Of a DNA stretch of 64,000 nt, positions 34,111 through 42,752 are shown one piece after another (position 1 is the first letter of the stretch; the number at the start of each line of letters is the position of its first letter). Under the pieces are notes generated by a model, which saw only the letters and a list, made by a program, of their open reading frames with translations, was not told the DNA's origin and made no database searches. The DNA lies in assembly GCF_017355835.1 (NCBI RefSeq), contig NZ_JAFEWF010000001.1, positions 434,001 to 498,000 on the forward strand, given 5' to 3'. The position numbers were made by a program, and so were the translations under genes. The DNA is from Desertivirga brevis. GTDB taxonomy: Bacteria; Bacteroidota; Bacteroidia; Sphingobacteriales; Sphingobacteriaceae.

Positions 34111-36426
34111 TTACTTTAAATGGGTAAAGGAATAAGTTAAACCGATGGTAACAGTGCGGGGAGCGGCGGCATTATAAGTAACTCCATATTGATTCCCCGT
34201 CACGTTATTGGCGTACAGTTGATCCGTGACGTTCATAATATTAAGCCAAAGGCCCGCGCCTTTTGCCACTTTTGCTTTGATGTCATACCCGAACCTCAGA
34301 TTAAAGATATCGTAGCCTCTATAGGATCTGGTGTTGGCGCTATTTACATAATATTTACTGATAGACTGCCACTCTGCCGCCATCCTAAGTCCCGCTACAA
34401 AACCCGGCTTCCAGGTAACTTCTGAATTAATAATCGAAGCAGGGGCATTAGCCATGCTATTACCATTGTAAAACACTGTCTTTCCAAATAAAAGCTCGCT
34501 ATATTCCTGGTATTTGTGTTCAGCATAGGTTCCACCGAAGCGAAGACCAAGTTGCTTTGTTGGCGTGTATACCAATGTGTACTCAATACCGCGATGGCGG
34601 GTAGCACCAGCGTTATCATTTTGTGTAGTATTATCTGGCATCATAACGGTAATGATTTCATTTTTGCCATTCATGGCAAAAGCTGCTAACTCAATGTTCA
34701 GCTTCTCATGAACTGGTAGCCAGGCACCCAACTCGTAATTTTGAAAGGTAGCTTGCTCTAGAATATTCGTTTGTCTTGCACTATACAAGAAGCTGGTTTC
34801 TGGCGGTTGAAATCCAACACTCCAATTGCTATATACACCAAAGCCTTTACCGAAATCGTAAGTTAAACCAAGCTTGGGAGCAAGCACCGAATAAACGTTT
34901 TTCTCGTTTTGTTTATATTTCGTTTTACCCAGAGGCAGCTTGTTTTCAAAATTATAGATCAGGTTATCATACCTCAAACCTGCAACTACACGTAATGCCT
35001 TAATCGGATTAACTTGTAACTGGGCAAAGGTAGCCGCGTTAACGAGATTTGTTTTATAGTTATCGATCACCGAGTCCGTCTTGTTAAAACCTGTATAAAA
35101 ATTACTCGGCACATCCTTATTTATAGAAAGGTAATTTGCATAGAAGGTACTTGGGCTATAATCAAGATAGGCTCCGATCTGGAACTTCGAATTCAGGAAC
35201 TTTATTTGAGAGCTGTGCTGTGTGAGCAGTCCAAAACTCTTAAAGCTGAGGTTATTTTCCTGCCCCCTCGAAAGGACATACTTCTTAGTGTCTTTTGCAA
35301 TACTATCACCTATAAAATAGCTGGGTAACTGGCCAGTCGAGTTATCTCTGAAAAACGCGGTCAGGAATGTACTATTGCTTGAGTTCCAGCGATGATCAAT
35401 CCTCGCACTGAGGCGTAAAGCATTTACTTTGCGGTAGGTAAAACGCTGATTACTACTATACCTTCTGCTATAGAAACGGGCACTATCCAAACTACCAGGG
35501 GTTTGTGTATCAAGATAGCTGAAGCTTCCAGCTACAGTTAAGCGACTGGCTGAATTGAAATCGTAAGTGGTTTTTAAACTCGCTGAATATTTATCGAAAT
35601 CTGTATAATCCTGCCAGCTATTTTTTTGCCTGGCCGTGTATGCTCCAACATAAACGCCAAGCTTTCCGCGAGTAAGGCCTGTACTGATATCGGTCCTATA
35701 ATAGTTGTACCCGTCTCCCTGCACTGAGAGCTGAGCCTGCTGTCCAATAGGAGGATTTGCAGTAATGAAATTGATAGAACCACCAATGGCATTACTACCG
35801 TAAAGTGAGGATGCGGGCCCTTTGATCACTTCGATACCTTTAAGTCCATTCATATTGATCTCGTAGAGGGCATTATGGTTGAAAATACCTGTTGGTCTTA
35901 TAGGGAGCCCATCCTCTAAATAAAGGTAAAGGGCATTATAGGTTATAGGTTGACGTATGGCCATGGTATGCTGTTCGTTACCAAGGTTTACCATATAAAC
36001 TCCAGCCGACTTATTTAGTAACTGATAAAGTGCTGTGGCTCTGGTTTCAGTGAGCGTAGCAGAATTGATTTTACTTATGGCGGCTGGAATTTCCTTACGG
36101 GATTGCTGCTCGCGACTACCAGAAACTACAACTTCAGAAAGGAAGTTGGAAGTTGCTTCAAGAGATACCACTAATCCCTCTACAGCCAATACTCTTATTG
36201 TATTATAGCCTGGTTTTGAAACTTCTATTGAATCGTTCAGACTAACAGTTGAACGCCCCTGTGCATTACTTTGTGATATTATTGATCCATTACCTATGCT
36301 TCTTATGTCTGCGCCTTGTAATGCTGTTTGTGAACGTGAATCGACAATTCGAACCATAACGTTCTGCTTTTGCGCATAAAGAAAACAGGTAAGGTGCATG
36401 AGACATGCAAAAATGATAGTTCTCAT
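34111..36426 (-). CDS. TonB-dependent outer membrane receptor
   Basis: This 771-residue protein has a signal peptide (MRTIIFACLMHLTCFLYAQ), a CarboxypepD_reg-like domain (about residues 25-100), a plug (SGSREQQSRKEIPAAISK, IEVIKGPASSLYGSNAIGGSINF) and a C-terminal beta barrel ending with a typical aromatic residue pattern (FTHLK). It is a siderophore/metal-type receptor rather than a SusC. Its neighbours are a Cys-rich membrane peptide and the CECC propeller lipoprotein, suggesting a metal or metal-complex substrate; copper is a guess. Confidence 0.9.
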   Translation of the reverse strand: MRTIIFACLMHLTCFLYAQKQNVMVRIVDSRSQTALQGADIRSIGNGSIISQSNAQGRSTVSLNDSIEVSKPGYNTIRVLAVEGLVVSLEATSNFLSEVVVSGSREQQSRKEIPAAISKINSATLTETRATALYQLLNKSAGVYMVNLGNEQHTMAIRQPITYNALYLYLEDGLPIRPTGIFNHNALYEINMNGLKGIEVIKGPASSLYGSNAIGGSINFITANPPIGQQAQLSVQGDGYNYYRTDISTGLTRGKLGVYVGAYTARQKNSWQDYTDFDKYSASLKTTYDFNSASRLTVAGSFSYLDTQTPGSLDSARFYSRRYSSNQRFTYRKVNALRLSARIDHRWNSSNSTFLTAFFRDNSTGQLPSYFIGDSIAKDTKKYVLSRGQENNLSFKSFGLLTQHSSQIKFLNSKFQIGAYLDYSPSTFYANYLSINKDVPSNFYTGFNKTDSVIDNYKTNLVNAATFAQLQVNPIKALRVVAGLRYDNLIYNFENKLPLGKTKYKQNEKNVYSVLAPKLGLTYDFGKGFGVYSNWSVGFQPPETSFLYSARQTNILEQATFQNYELGAWLPVHEKLNIELAAFAMNGKNEIITVMMPDNTTQNDNAGATRHRGIEYTLVYTPTKQLGLRFGGTYAEHKYQEYSELLFGKTVFYNGNSMANAPASIINSEVTWKPGFVAGLRMAAEWQSISKYYVNSANTRSYRGYDIFNLRFGYDIKAKVAKGAGLWLNIMNVTDQLYANNVTGNQYGVTYNAAAPRTVTIGLTYSFTHLK

Positions 36427-36502
36427 TTATAATCCTTTAACATGTAAACTTTCCTCGATGAAAAGATCCATCGAATAACTCTAATAAAATTCTGTAAAGG
36501 AA

Positions 36503-36871
36503 TTATGCGCGGGGCGGCTGAAAGATAGCTCTGCTGGAGTTAAAAGGCTTGCTTTCTGGTTCGAAGAATGAACTTATAGAGACAAATGAAACAGGAACAG
36601 AGATGGTATATTCGGGAAAGCTTGATACTTCATGAAAAGTATTGCTTTGCGCTCGTCTTTCCTGGTTCTTTTCTTTCTCTTCCGCTAACTTGATCTTTTT
36701 CATCAGGTAACACTTACCGTTACAATGAAGCTGCGGCTTGTCCCGGTTTTCACAAAGTGCAGAAGCGATTAAATGTTTATTCGCAGCGAAACCTGCATAA
36801 ATAAAAAACCGGCTAAAATTTGCGCTTAGCAGGGTTAATATTAAAATGAAGGCCGTAAGTTTGCGAATCAT
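36503..36871 (-). CDS. Small Cys-containing membrane peptide, likely first gene of the TonB operon
   Basis: Starting at the ATG at 36871 (upstream codons to 36910 lack a good context), this 122-residue protein has a hydrophobic N-terminus (RKLTAFILILTLLSANFSRFF) and a conserved-looking LHCNGKCYLMKKIKLAEEKEK segment with a further Cys (ALCENRD). The pattern CxxxxxxxxHCNGKC suggests metal or thiol binding at the membrane. Such peptides precede TonB receptors in other Bacteroidota. A 76-nt gap separates it from the receptor. Confidence 0.6.
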   Translation of the reverse strand: MIRKLTAFILILTLLSANFSRFFIYAGFAANKHLIASALCENRDKPQLHCNGKCYLMKKIKLAEEKEKNQERRAQSNTFHEVSSFPEYTISVPVSFVSISSFFEPESKPFNSSRAIFQPPRA

Positions 36872-37015
36872 ACTACGGACAAAAGTAACCAGCAATTTAT
36901 TCTCAAGCAAGGGAAGTTATGACTTTTAATTTTTTGCATCTGTCTACCTATTGCATTGGCCGTGGGATGAAAAGAATGATCACAAACAGAAAAATCACAC
37001 ATAAGAAAAAACAGA

Positions 37016-37828
37016 ATGCATTCAAGTTTTTCATTAGAGGACAAAGTAATAATTGTAACCGGGGCCACAGGGGTATTAGGTCACTCGTTTGTTAACGGAC
37101 TAGCAGAAGCTGGCGCTATAGTAGGGGTACTGGGGCGTAATGAGGCAGTTGCTAATGAACGGGCAGAAGAGATTCTTAAAAAAGGTGGTAAAGCAATTGC
37201 ACTTATCGCTGACGTACAGAATGAAGCGCAGTTATTGGCTGCGAGAGATCTGGTATTAAAAACCTACGGTAGAATAGACGGTCTTGTAAATGGCGCAGGT
37301 GGGAATCGTCCAGATGGTATCCTCCAGCCTGATGAAAATATTTTTAAGTTGAACGTTGACGGTATGAAAGAAGTAATGGACCTGAATCTTTGGGGTACCT
37401 TACTTCCTACGCAGGTTTTTGGAGAATCGCTTACTGAAAATGGTGGTAGCATTGTTAATATTTCTTCAATGTCTGCCCAGCGTGCTTTAAGTAAGGTAAT
37501 GGGTTACAGCCTTGCAAAGGCGGCTGTTGATGCATACACCCGCTGGTTCGCGGTTGAGCTTGCTAACCGATATCAGGACAAAGTCAGGATGAACGCTATT
37601 GCCCCTGGTTTCTTCCTTACCGATCAAAACCGCGCTTTATTGACTAAAGAGGATGGAGGTTATACTCAAAGAGGACAACTTGTTTTAAACCAAACACCAT
37701 TTAAACGTTTCGGTCATCCTGACGAATTAATTGGAGCATTAATTTGGCTGTTAAGCGATGCTTCTAAATTTGTAACAGGTACAGTTGTCAACGTGGATGG
37801 AGGCTTTATAGTGAACAGCGGCGTATAG
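37016..37828 (+). CDS. SDR oxidoreductase, probably D-mannonate oxidoreductase-like
   Basis: This 270-residue classical SDR has VTGATGVLGHSFVNGLA, NGAGGNRPD, VNISSMSAQRA and YSLAKAAVDAYTRWFAVELA. The C-terminal GFFLTDQNRALL and TGTVVNVDGGFIVNSGV match the YjmF/mannonate-reductase type SDRs. Substrate assignment is inference; no uronate gene cluster adjoins. It is divergent from the TonB operon with a 144-nt spacer. Confidence 0.85.
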   Translation: MHSSFSLEDKVIIVTGATGVLGHSFVNGLAEAGAIVGVLGRNEAVANERAEEILKKGGKAIALIADVQNEAQLLAARDLVLKTYGRIDGLVNGAGGNRPDGILQPDENIFKLNVDGMKEVMDLNLWGTLLPTQVFGESLTENGGSIVNISSMSAQRALSKVMGYSLAKAAVDAYTRWFAVELANRYQDKVRMNAIAPGFFLTDQNRALLTKEDGGYTQRGQLVLNQTPFKRFGHPDELIGALIWLLSDASKFVTGTVVNVDGGFIVNSGV

Positions 37829-37854
37829 GTTGATCATTAAGTTTCTAACTTTAG

Positions 37855-37884
37855 GGCTCGTATAGATTTCAAAGCATACGAGCC
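37855..37884 (+). terminator. Hairpin terminator after the SDR
   Basis: GGCTCGTAT and ATACGAGCC are perfectly complementary (9 bp) with a 12-nt loop. A T-rich stretch follows weakly. It lies 27 nt after the SDR stop. Confidence 0.7.
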
Positions 37885-37937
37885 TTGCTATTTATGCACA
37901 GGAGGCAAAAATAGTTTCAATACAGCCATTCCTTTTC

Positions 37938-37945
37938 TATTTTTG
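37938..37945 (+). promoter_or_regulatory. Putative -7 element TATTTTTG of folB
   Basis: TATTTTTG fits TAnnTTTG and ends 7 nt before the ATG at 37953, implying a nearly leaderless mRNA. No TTTG is seen at -33. Confidence 0.4.
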
Positions 37946-37952
37946 ATGGCTT

Positions 37953-38315
37953 ATGCCAATTACCCAGAGAGTAGCCCTTGAAGGCGTTCGTTTTTTTGCA
38001 TTTCATGGTTTTTATCCCGAAGAGCAGTTGATAGGAAATGAGTTCATCTTAGATCTTATTACAGAGATGGAGGTCACTGATGATGGAGGGGATGATCTTA
38101 AGAATACAGTTAACTATGAGCGGTTATTTGAAATAGCCAAATCTGAAATGAAGCAAACCCGGAAGCTTCTTGAAACGGTAGCACATGGAATACTAAGGCA
38201 GGTTATCGTTGAGTTTCCCTTTGTTACTAAAGCGGAAGTCTCAATCCGGAAGATGTGTTTACCCATGGGCGCTGAAATCAAGAACTCTTTGATCCAACTA
38301 TCATACAGCAAATAA
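37953..38315 (+). CDS. folB: Dihydroneopterin aldolase
   Basis: This 120-residue enzyme cleaves 7,8-dihydroneopterin to 6-hydroxymethyl-dihydropterin in folate synthesis. It has VALEGVRFFAFHGFYPEEQLIGNEF (the conserved FxxHGxxxxE region with catalytic Lys replaced region further on), DDLKNTVNYERLF and KAEVSIRKMCLPMG. Length fits FolB. A relic resembling folP lies at 13.2 kb, but the two are not linked. Confidence 0.92.
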   Translation: MPITQRVALEGVRFFAFHGFYPEEQLIGNEFILDLITEMEVTDDGGDDLKNTVNYERLFEIAKSEMKQTRKLLETVAHGILRQVIVEFPFVTKAEVSIRKMCLPMGAEIKNSLIQLSYSK

Positions 38316-38479
38316 TCTTAATCTTCCTGTATAGGTGCAATCCTTTTATTCAGATCCTTCTTTCTTCAGGGGAAATGTAGGTTTATGAATAACTATGGAT
38401 GACGTGAAGCCGTATACATAATCGGGGAAAAGGGGCGGATATTAGCTTATTCTGTTTATACCAATTATAATCTAACGAA

Positions 38480-39121
38480 ATGGAATTTCAATTTGAATAT
38501 CATGATCTACTAAGGATACTGATCTCTATAGCATGCGGAAGCATTATTGGCTTTGAGAGAGAGTATAAAAATAAAAATGCCGGGTTCAGAACTTTGATTT
38601 TAATATGTTTGGGCTCCACCATTTTCACCATAGTTTCCCAAAGGAGTTCCAATACGAGCGATGACCGGATTGCTGCTAATATTATTACAGGGATAGGTTT
38701 TATCGGCGCGGGCGTAATATTCAAGGATGGGCTATCGGTTAAAGGTTTGACAACTGCAGCGGTAATCTGGGTCGTTGCTGCCCTTGGAATGGTAATAGGA
38801 ACTTTCCATTATTCCCTATCTATCATACTAACCCTAATTGTGCTGGTTATCCTTTCTCTTTTCAATAAGATTGAAATGCTAATAGATTTCCTCCATCACC
38901 AAAGGAAATTCAAAGTGATTTTTATCGATGAGAGCATGTCTCATCTTGAGTCGCTGGACAAGGAGGCCGTACAGAGAGGATTGCAGTTCAGGCAGATTCA
39001 ACTTACCAAATGCAATAATAAGATCCATCTTGTTTTTGAAGTATCAGGACGGAAGAAACTGCTAGCCGACTTTAATCGTTACTTGATTGAATCGCATCAC
39101 ATTGCAGATGTAATGATTTAA
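38480..39121 (+). CDS. MgtC/SapB-family membrane protein
   Basis: This 213-residue protein has four to five membrane segments. It has IACGSIIGFEREYKNKNAGFRTLILICLGS, the family's conserved GxxREYxxKxAGxRT motif, FIGAGVIFKDGLSVKGLTTAAVIWV, and a soluble C-terminal ACT-like domain. MgtC-family proteins affect magnesium homeostasis and phosphate signalling. Likely monocistronic. Confidence 0.9.
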   Translation: MEFQFEYHDLLRILISIACGSIIGFEREYKNKNAGFRTLILICLGSTIFTIVSQRSSNTSDDRIAANIITGIGFIGAGVIFKDGLSVKGLTTAAVIWVVAALGMVIGTFHYSLSIILTLIVLVILSLFNKIEMLIDFLHHQRKFKVIFIDESMSHLESLDKEAVQRGLQFRQIQLTKCNNKIHLVFEVSGRKKLLADFNRYLIESHHIADVMI

Positions 39122-39152
39122 ATAGGAGAGTACGATATACTACATCAAAACC

Positions 39153-40646
39153 TCATTTTGAAGAACAAGTTGCACAAGATGAAAGGTTGTTCAATAGCAA
39201 CTTATCAAGTATTTGCTGAAGCTTTGGATTAGAAGGACGAGGCGCGTTACTGTCTACAATTCTACCATCCGGATCAATCAAAACAAAACGAGGTATGGTG
39301 TTAATACCAAAGGCCTGAATAAAGTCTGATCTAAAGTCCCGGTCTGCTATTAGTTGCGTACCAGGGAGGTTCTGTTCCTTAACGAATTGCAACCAACGTT
39401 CGCGGTGCGCCTGCATGTCTACTGACACACTAACAAACCTTATGTTTTGATGCTGGTAGCGCTGCTCAATTTCTTTTAAATAAGGCAGTTCTTGCTTACA
39501 AGGGCTGCACCAAGTTGCCCATACATCGAGGAATACATAACTTCCCCTAAAGTTACTTAAGGATACAGTATGGTTGGTTTGATCTTTATAACTAAATAAA
39601 GGAGCTTCCGAACCGGGACTAACAAGTTTCAATTTATCGTATCTCAACTGGACCAGCTCCCTGTATCCAGGATCTTTTGCTACACTTAAATAATCCTTCA
39701 AATACTTATCGTCGTTAATACTTCCACAGATCAATTGTAAAGTATTTTGAAACAATAACTCTTCCTTAATCGGACCATCGGCAAAATCGCGTTGAACAAT
39801 GTCCCTTTTTAACTCAAATGAACTTTTACTTTTGAAATAGGGCGATTTTACTAACTCTGCAGTGCGCAGGGCATCGAGCCGAACTGAAATGAGGGATTTA
39901 TAATAGGGAGAGAATGAATACAATTCCCCATTATTCAAGTCAAAATCCTCCCAAACCATGGCCTGAAGTTCTGCAATTTTTTCTAGAGGGAGACGCCGCA
40001 CATAAATGGCTTTAGCAGCTGGAAGTAAGATTTCTGGCAAATCGCTTCCCGGCTTCAAAGATTGAGCAAGCTTATAATACTCGTCTTCTCTGACTGGGTC
40101 GATTCCGTATCTTTTTAGATAATCGTGTATGAAGTATTTAATAGTATAGTCGACATGGTCTTGTTGGGATTTGAAAAATTTGCTGCCGAATCCTTGCTTT
40201 GACAACAGAGAAAAAGCCTGATCTTTAAATTGCTTGGTAAGCTGTATAAAATCTTCGGGTTCAATAAGATTGAATTCTTTTTGAAGATGTCCGTTGCTAA
40301 CAGGGAAAATTTTTTGAATAAGATAATTGATGTTCGCCTGAGCATTATTTTCCAATTCTCCCGGCCCCTGCAGATGAAGTTCGTTCAATTTTCCCTCTAA
40401 AACAAGATTCATTCCCGGGCCCAAATACAGTTGAATGTCCTTATCTATCGTGTAATAAGCACTGTCCAACTCTCCGCTAAACACAAAGTTACCTTTAGCA
40501 TCAAAATACAAAGGCGCTTTCAATTGCTTGCTGTTTTCAAGGAGTACAGTTTTTCCTGCAAATTCAGGAAGCCTACCCTTAAGAAAAACATTTTTCTGAG
40601 CATGCACAGCAAAGGGAATACACAGAAGTGAGAGAGTTTTTTTCAT
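39153..40646 (-). CDS. TlpA-like thioredoxin-fold protein with long N-terminal domain
   Basis: This 497-residue exported protein has a signal peptide (MKKTLSLLCIPFAVHAQ), a beta-rich N-terminal domain (about 20-120) and a helical middle. The C-terminal thioredoxin domain has VFLDVWATWCSPCKQELPYLKEIE (CSPC redox motif), then FIQAFGINTIPRFVLIDPDG (cis-Pro). A short CATC near the very C-terminus (LSSCATCSSK) is an extra potential disulfide or metal site. It works in the periplasm, likely as a reductant or disulfide handler. Its start lies just left of the candidate origin region. Confidence 0.85.
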   Translation of the reverse strand: MKKTLSLLCIPFAVHAQKNVFLKGRLPEFAGKTVLLENSKQLKAPLYFDAKGNFVFSGELDSAYYTIDKDIQLYLGPGMNLVLEGKLNELHLQGPGELENNAQANINYLIQKIFPVSNGHLQKEFNLIEPEDFIQLTKQFKDQAFSLLSKQGFGSKFFKSQQDHVDYTIKYFIHDYLKRYGIDPVREDEYYKLAQSLKPGSDLPEILLPAAKAIYVRRLPLEKIAELQAMVWEDFDLNNGELYSFSPYYKSLISVRLDALRTAELVKSPYFKSKSSFELKRDIVQRDFADGPIKEELLFQNTLQLICGSINDDKYLKDYLSVAKDPGYRELVQLRYDKLKLVSPGSEAPLFSYKDQTNHTVSLSNFRGSYVFLDVWATWCSPCKQELPYLKEIEQRYQHQNIRFVSVSVDMQAHRERWLQFVKEQNLPGTQLIADRDFRSDFIQAFGINTIPRFVLIDPDGRIVDSNAPRPSNPKLQQILDKLLLNNLSSCATCSSK

Positions 40647-40727
40647 TGCGGTTTAAGTACTACATCATATTTTATAAAATTCAGCATTTGTTACTGTATA
40701 TTTAATTTTAGGTTACATACTGAAGAG

Positions 40728-40931
40728 TGTGAATAAGGTGTTAAAAAGCGTGGATAAGTGCGCCCTGAATGTGGATAAGTGAACGAATTTAAGAACTAAA
40801 GTTTTAAATAACTGAAAATGAGCCTCTATTGATAATAATACAAAAGCAGCCAGACGGATAAATTGTGGAAAAGTGCAGAATATTAAATCAAAATAGTGGA
40901 AAAAAAGTTTCCTGGAAAAGAAGTTGGATAA
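40728..40931 (+). other. Cluster of DnaA-box-like sequences: candidate replication origin
   Basis: Seen directly, all in one orientation: TGTGAATAA at 40728-40736, CGTGGATAA at 40749-40757, TGTGGATAA at 40770-40778, TGTGGAAAA at 40864-40872 and AGTGGAAAA at 40895-40903, with a weaker GTTGGATAA at 40923-40931. Three of the first four fit the DnaA consensus (TTWTNCACA reverse), and the first three are exactly 21 bp apart. AT-rich sequence, including GATAATAAT (40831), lies between them. The 396-nt gap contains no gene. Function is inferred. Confidence 0.6.
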
Positions 40932-41042
40932 AGAATTCATTACGGGGTTTGTGCCAAAGATTCTGCCATAGTGAGGTTATTGCAGTTTCCGGAAAAAACC
41001 AGGCATATACGAGCGCAAAGTCCTATATACCTGATTGATACT

Positions 41043-41282
41043 TTAAGAATTATCCTCTTTATCTCCTTGATCGGTGCGAGTCACAGGTGGTGAGCCTACC
41101 TCTCCGGCCGCTTTATCATCCCCGCCTTGAGGCTTTAACTGCTCTAGCTGGTCTTCATTCTTAGCACCACTCCTTATCGCATTCTTTTCGTCATCGGTAG
41201 GCAAATGAGGATCTGGTTTGCCTTTATCAGGTTGCCCTGGAATATTATACTGCTCTCCATCTTGCTTTTTCATACATATCAC
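41043..41282 (-). CDS. Small hydrophilic, probably disordered protein
   Basis: Start is the ATG at 41282 or, better, 41273 (MKKQDGEQYNIPGQ). This protein of about 76-79 residues is dominated by D, E, K, Q, G and P with no hydrophobic core (PDPHLPTDDEKNAIRSGAKN, EVGSPPVTRTDQG). No family is recognised. Small disordered proteins of this kind occur in Bacteroidota; a translated product is plausible but unproven. Confidence 0.5.
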   Translation of the reverse strand: MICMKKQDGEQYNIPGQPDKGKPDPHLPTDDEKNAIRSGAKNEDQLEQLKPQGGDDKAAGEVGSPPVTRTDQGDKEDNS

Positions 41283-41395
41283 TTTTCTGCTTCAACAAGC
41301 CGCCCTGAGCTTTGTTGAGTTTTTTTTCAGAAGTGCCGTTCTGAAACAATCTTAAAAAAAAGAGGGTTTAGTCTTAACATCACCCATATTAGCAA

Positions 41396-41869
41396 ATGCA
41401 GAAAGACACTTTAGCACTAGAGAAAGACCTTGCCATCGAAAAGAAAGAATGGCCAATACTAAGAGCGGGATGGATATTTATGGGATTGATAGTAGCAGGA
41501 GGCGCCATGGGTCTATTTGGAGGGGGCTTTTTAAGTCACACAAGAGTAAGCCACGCAGGTCTATCAATACAATACGACAAATTGTTACGGTATTCACTAA
41601 GTTCCAAAATAATTATTGAAGCCAACAAGCTCAGTAAAGACTCTTCGATCTTGGTAAATTCTGATTACACAAAAAAGATTAAAATAGAAGAGGTGACACC
41701 GGAGCCTGAATCAGTAAAACTAGAGGGTCAAAAGATCAGATACAAGTTTCACTCCCGAAGAAGCGACAATATAGTTTTTTACTTAAAACCCATAGGACGC
41801 GGAGAGCAACGATTGTTATTGGAGTTTAACGGCTTCAAACTTGACATTCACCAATTTATTTTTTTCTGA
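41396..41869 (+). CDS. Membrane-anchored hypothetical protein, partner of a YetF protein
   Basis: This 157-residue protein has a cytoplasmic acidic/basic N-terminus, one membrane segment (GWIFMGLIVAGGAMGLFGGGF) and a domain of beta strands with RVSHAGLSIQYDKLLRYSLSS. Its stop overlaps the start of the YetF-like gene (TGATG), so translation is coupled. It has no family I recognise. The extracytoplasmic domain may be a partner or ligand-binding part of the YetF system. Confidence 0.7.
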   Translation: MQKDTLALEKDLAIEKKEWPILRAGWIFMGLIVAGGAMGLFGGGFLSHTRVSHAGLSIQYDKLLRYSLSSKIIIEANKLSKDSSILVNSDYTKKIKIEEVTPEPESVKLEGQKIRYKFHSRRSDNIVFYLKPIGRGEQRLLLEFNGFKLDIHQFIFF

Positions 41870-42312
41870 TGGAATCCATAGTATTTAGATCTGCATTTAT
41901 ATATGTCGCTGTTTTCCTAATCCTGAGACTAGGCGGCAAAAGAACAGTGGGAGAAATGACCACTTTTGATCTTGTCTTGTTATTGATAATAAGTGAGGCT
42001 ATTCAACAATCTCTGATAGATGATGATAATTCTATTACTGGTGGCCTCCTTGCCATAACCACACTTGTTTTTATTGATATTATGGTATCCTTGATTTCGA
42101 ACCGCTTTTCTAAGGTCGATAAAATTTTGAACGGAGTTCCGCTGATTATATTAAAGGATGGCAAACCTTTATTAGAGCGAATAAAGAAATCAAGATTGCA
42201 AGTTGAGGACATCCTTGAGGCGGCAAGAAAAATGCAGGGTATAGATTCCCTCGATAAAATAAAATATGCTGTTCTTGAAAAAGACGGTACGATAAGTATT
42301 ATTCCTATTTAG
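41869..42312 (+). CDS. YetF/DUF421-family membrane protein
   Basis: This 147-residue protein has an N-terminal RLGGKRTVGEMTTFDLVLLLIISEAIQQSL segment (the YetF family's gly/thr motif), membrane helices, and a C-terminal soluble domain with GVPLIILKDGKPLLERIKKSR, SLDKIKYAVLEKDGTISIIPI. Function of the family is unknown; the fold suggests an oligomer. It is the middle of a three-gene unit with 41396 and 42327. Confidence 0.88.
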   Translation: MESIVFRSAFIYVAVFLILRLGGKRTVGEMTTFDLVLLLIISEAIQQSLIDDDNSITGGLLAITTLVFIDIMVSLISNRFSKVDKILNGVPLIILKDGKPLLERIKKSRLQVEDILEAARKMQGIDSLDKIKYAVLEKDGTISIIPI

Positions 42313-42326
42313 AAACAAAAAGAAAC

Positions 42327-42518
42327 ATGACTTCCACTTTTTTTACAGTATTAATAGACAATAAACCAACAAGATTTGAGAAACAAAGAGTAATAGCTAT
42401 AGAGCCTTACGAATTTGGGACAAAAATCATATTTGAAGCCTCACATACCGAAGAAGAACCTATAATATACTTCACAAATGAACCATATGACGATGTTTAC
42501 AAGTCATATCTTGGTTGA
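42327..42518 (+). CDS. Small hypothetical protein downstream of yetF
   Basis: This 63-residue soluble protein (MTSTFFTVLIDNKPTRFEKQ, ending YDDVYKSYLG) has a compact alternating pattern that suggests a beta sandwich. It starts 14 nt after the YetF stop. No family is recognised. Confidence 0.6.
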   Translation: MTSTFFTVLIDNKPTRFEKQRVIAIEPYEFGTKIIFEASHTEEEPIIYFTNEPYDDVYKSYLG

Positions 42519-42619
42519 AACTTATAGAACATAGGAACATCTTCCTTTTCTCGCGCCGATTGAGACATGAATAACTAAAATCTATACACAAATTCACCTT
42601 TTAAAACACAAAAGGAAAA

Positions 42620-42665
42620 CTTTTAAGTAAAAATTGACTTAAAAGAAGCATTTTTTTTAATGCTT
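42620..42665 (+). terminator. Hairpins terminating the YetF cluster
   Basis: CTTTTAAGT and ACTTAAAAG form a perfect 9-bp stem (42620-42645), immediately followed by AAGCATT ... AATGCTT (42646-42665) with T8. Together they make a plausible terminator about 100 nt after the stop at 42518. Confidence 0.6.
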
Positions 42666-42752
42666 TAATCAATTTTAACCCGTTTTTGTTTGTAATTATA
42701 AAATAAATTACCACTTTTATTTCTAATTACATTAAACATTAACAAAGTTAAG

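Noticed and set aside
40713..40940. 75-codon minus-strand ORF in the DnaA-box region
   Set aside because: It is a chance frame through the DnaA-box region; no hydrophobic pattern or family motif, and it lies opposite the boxes.
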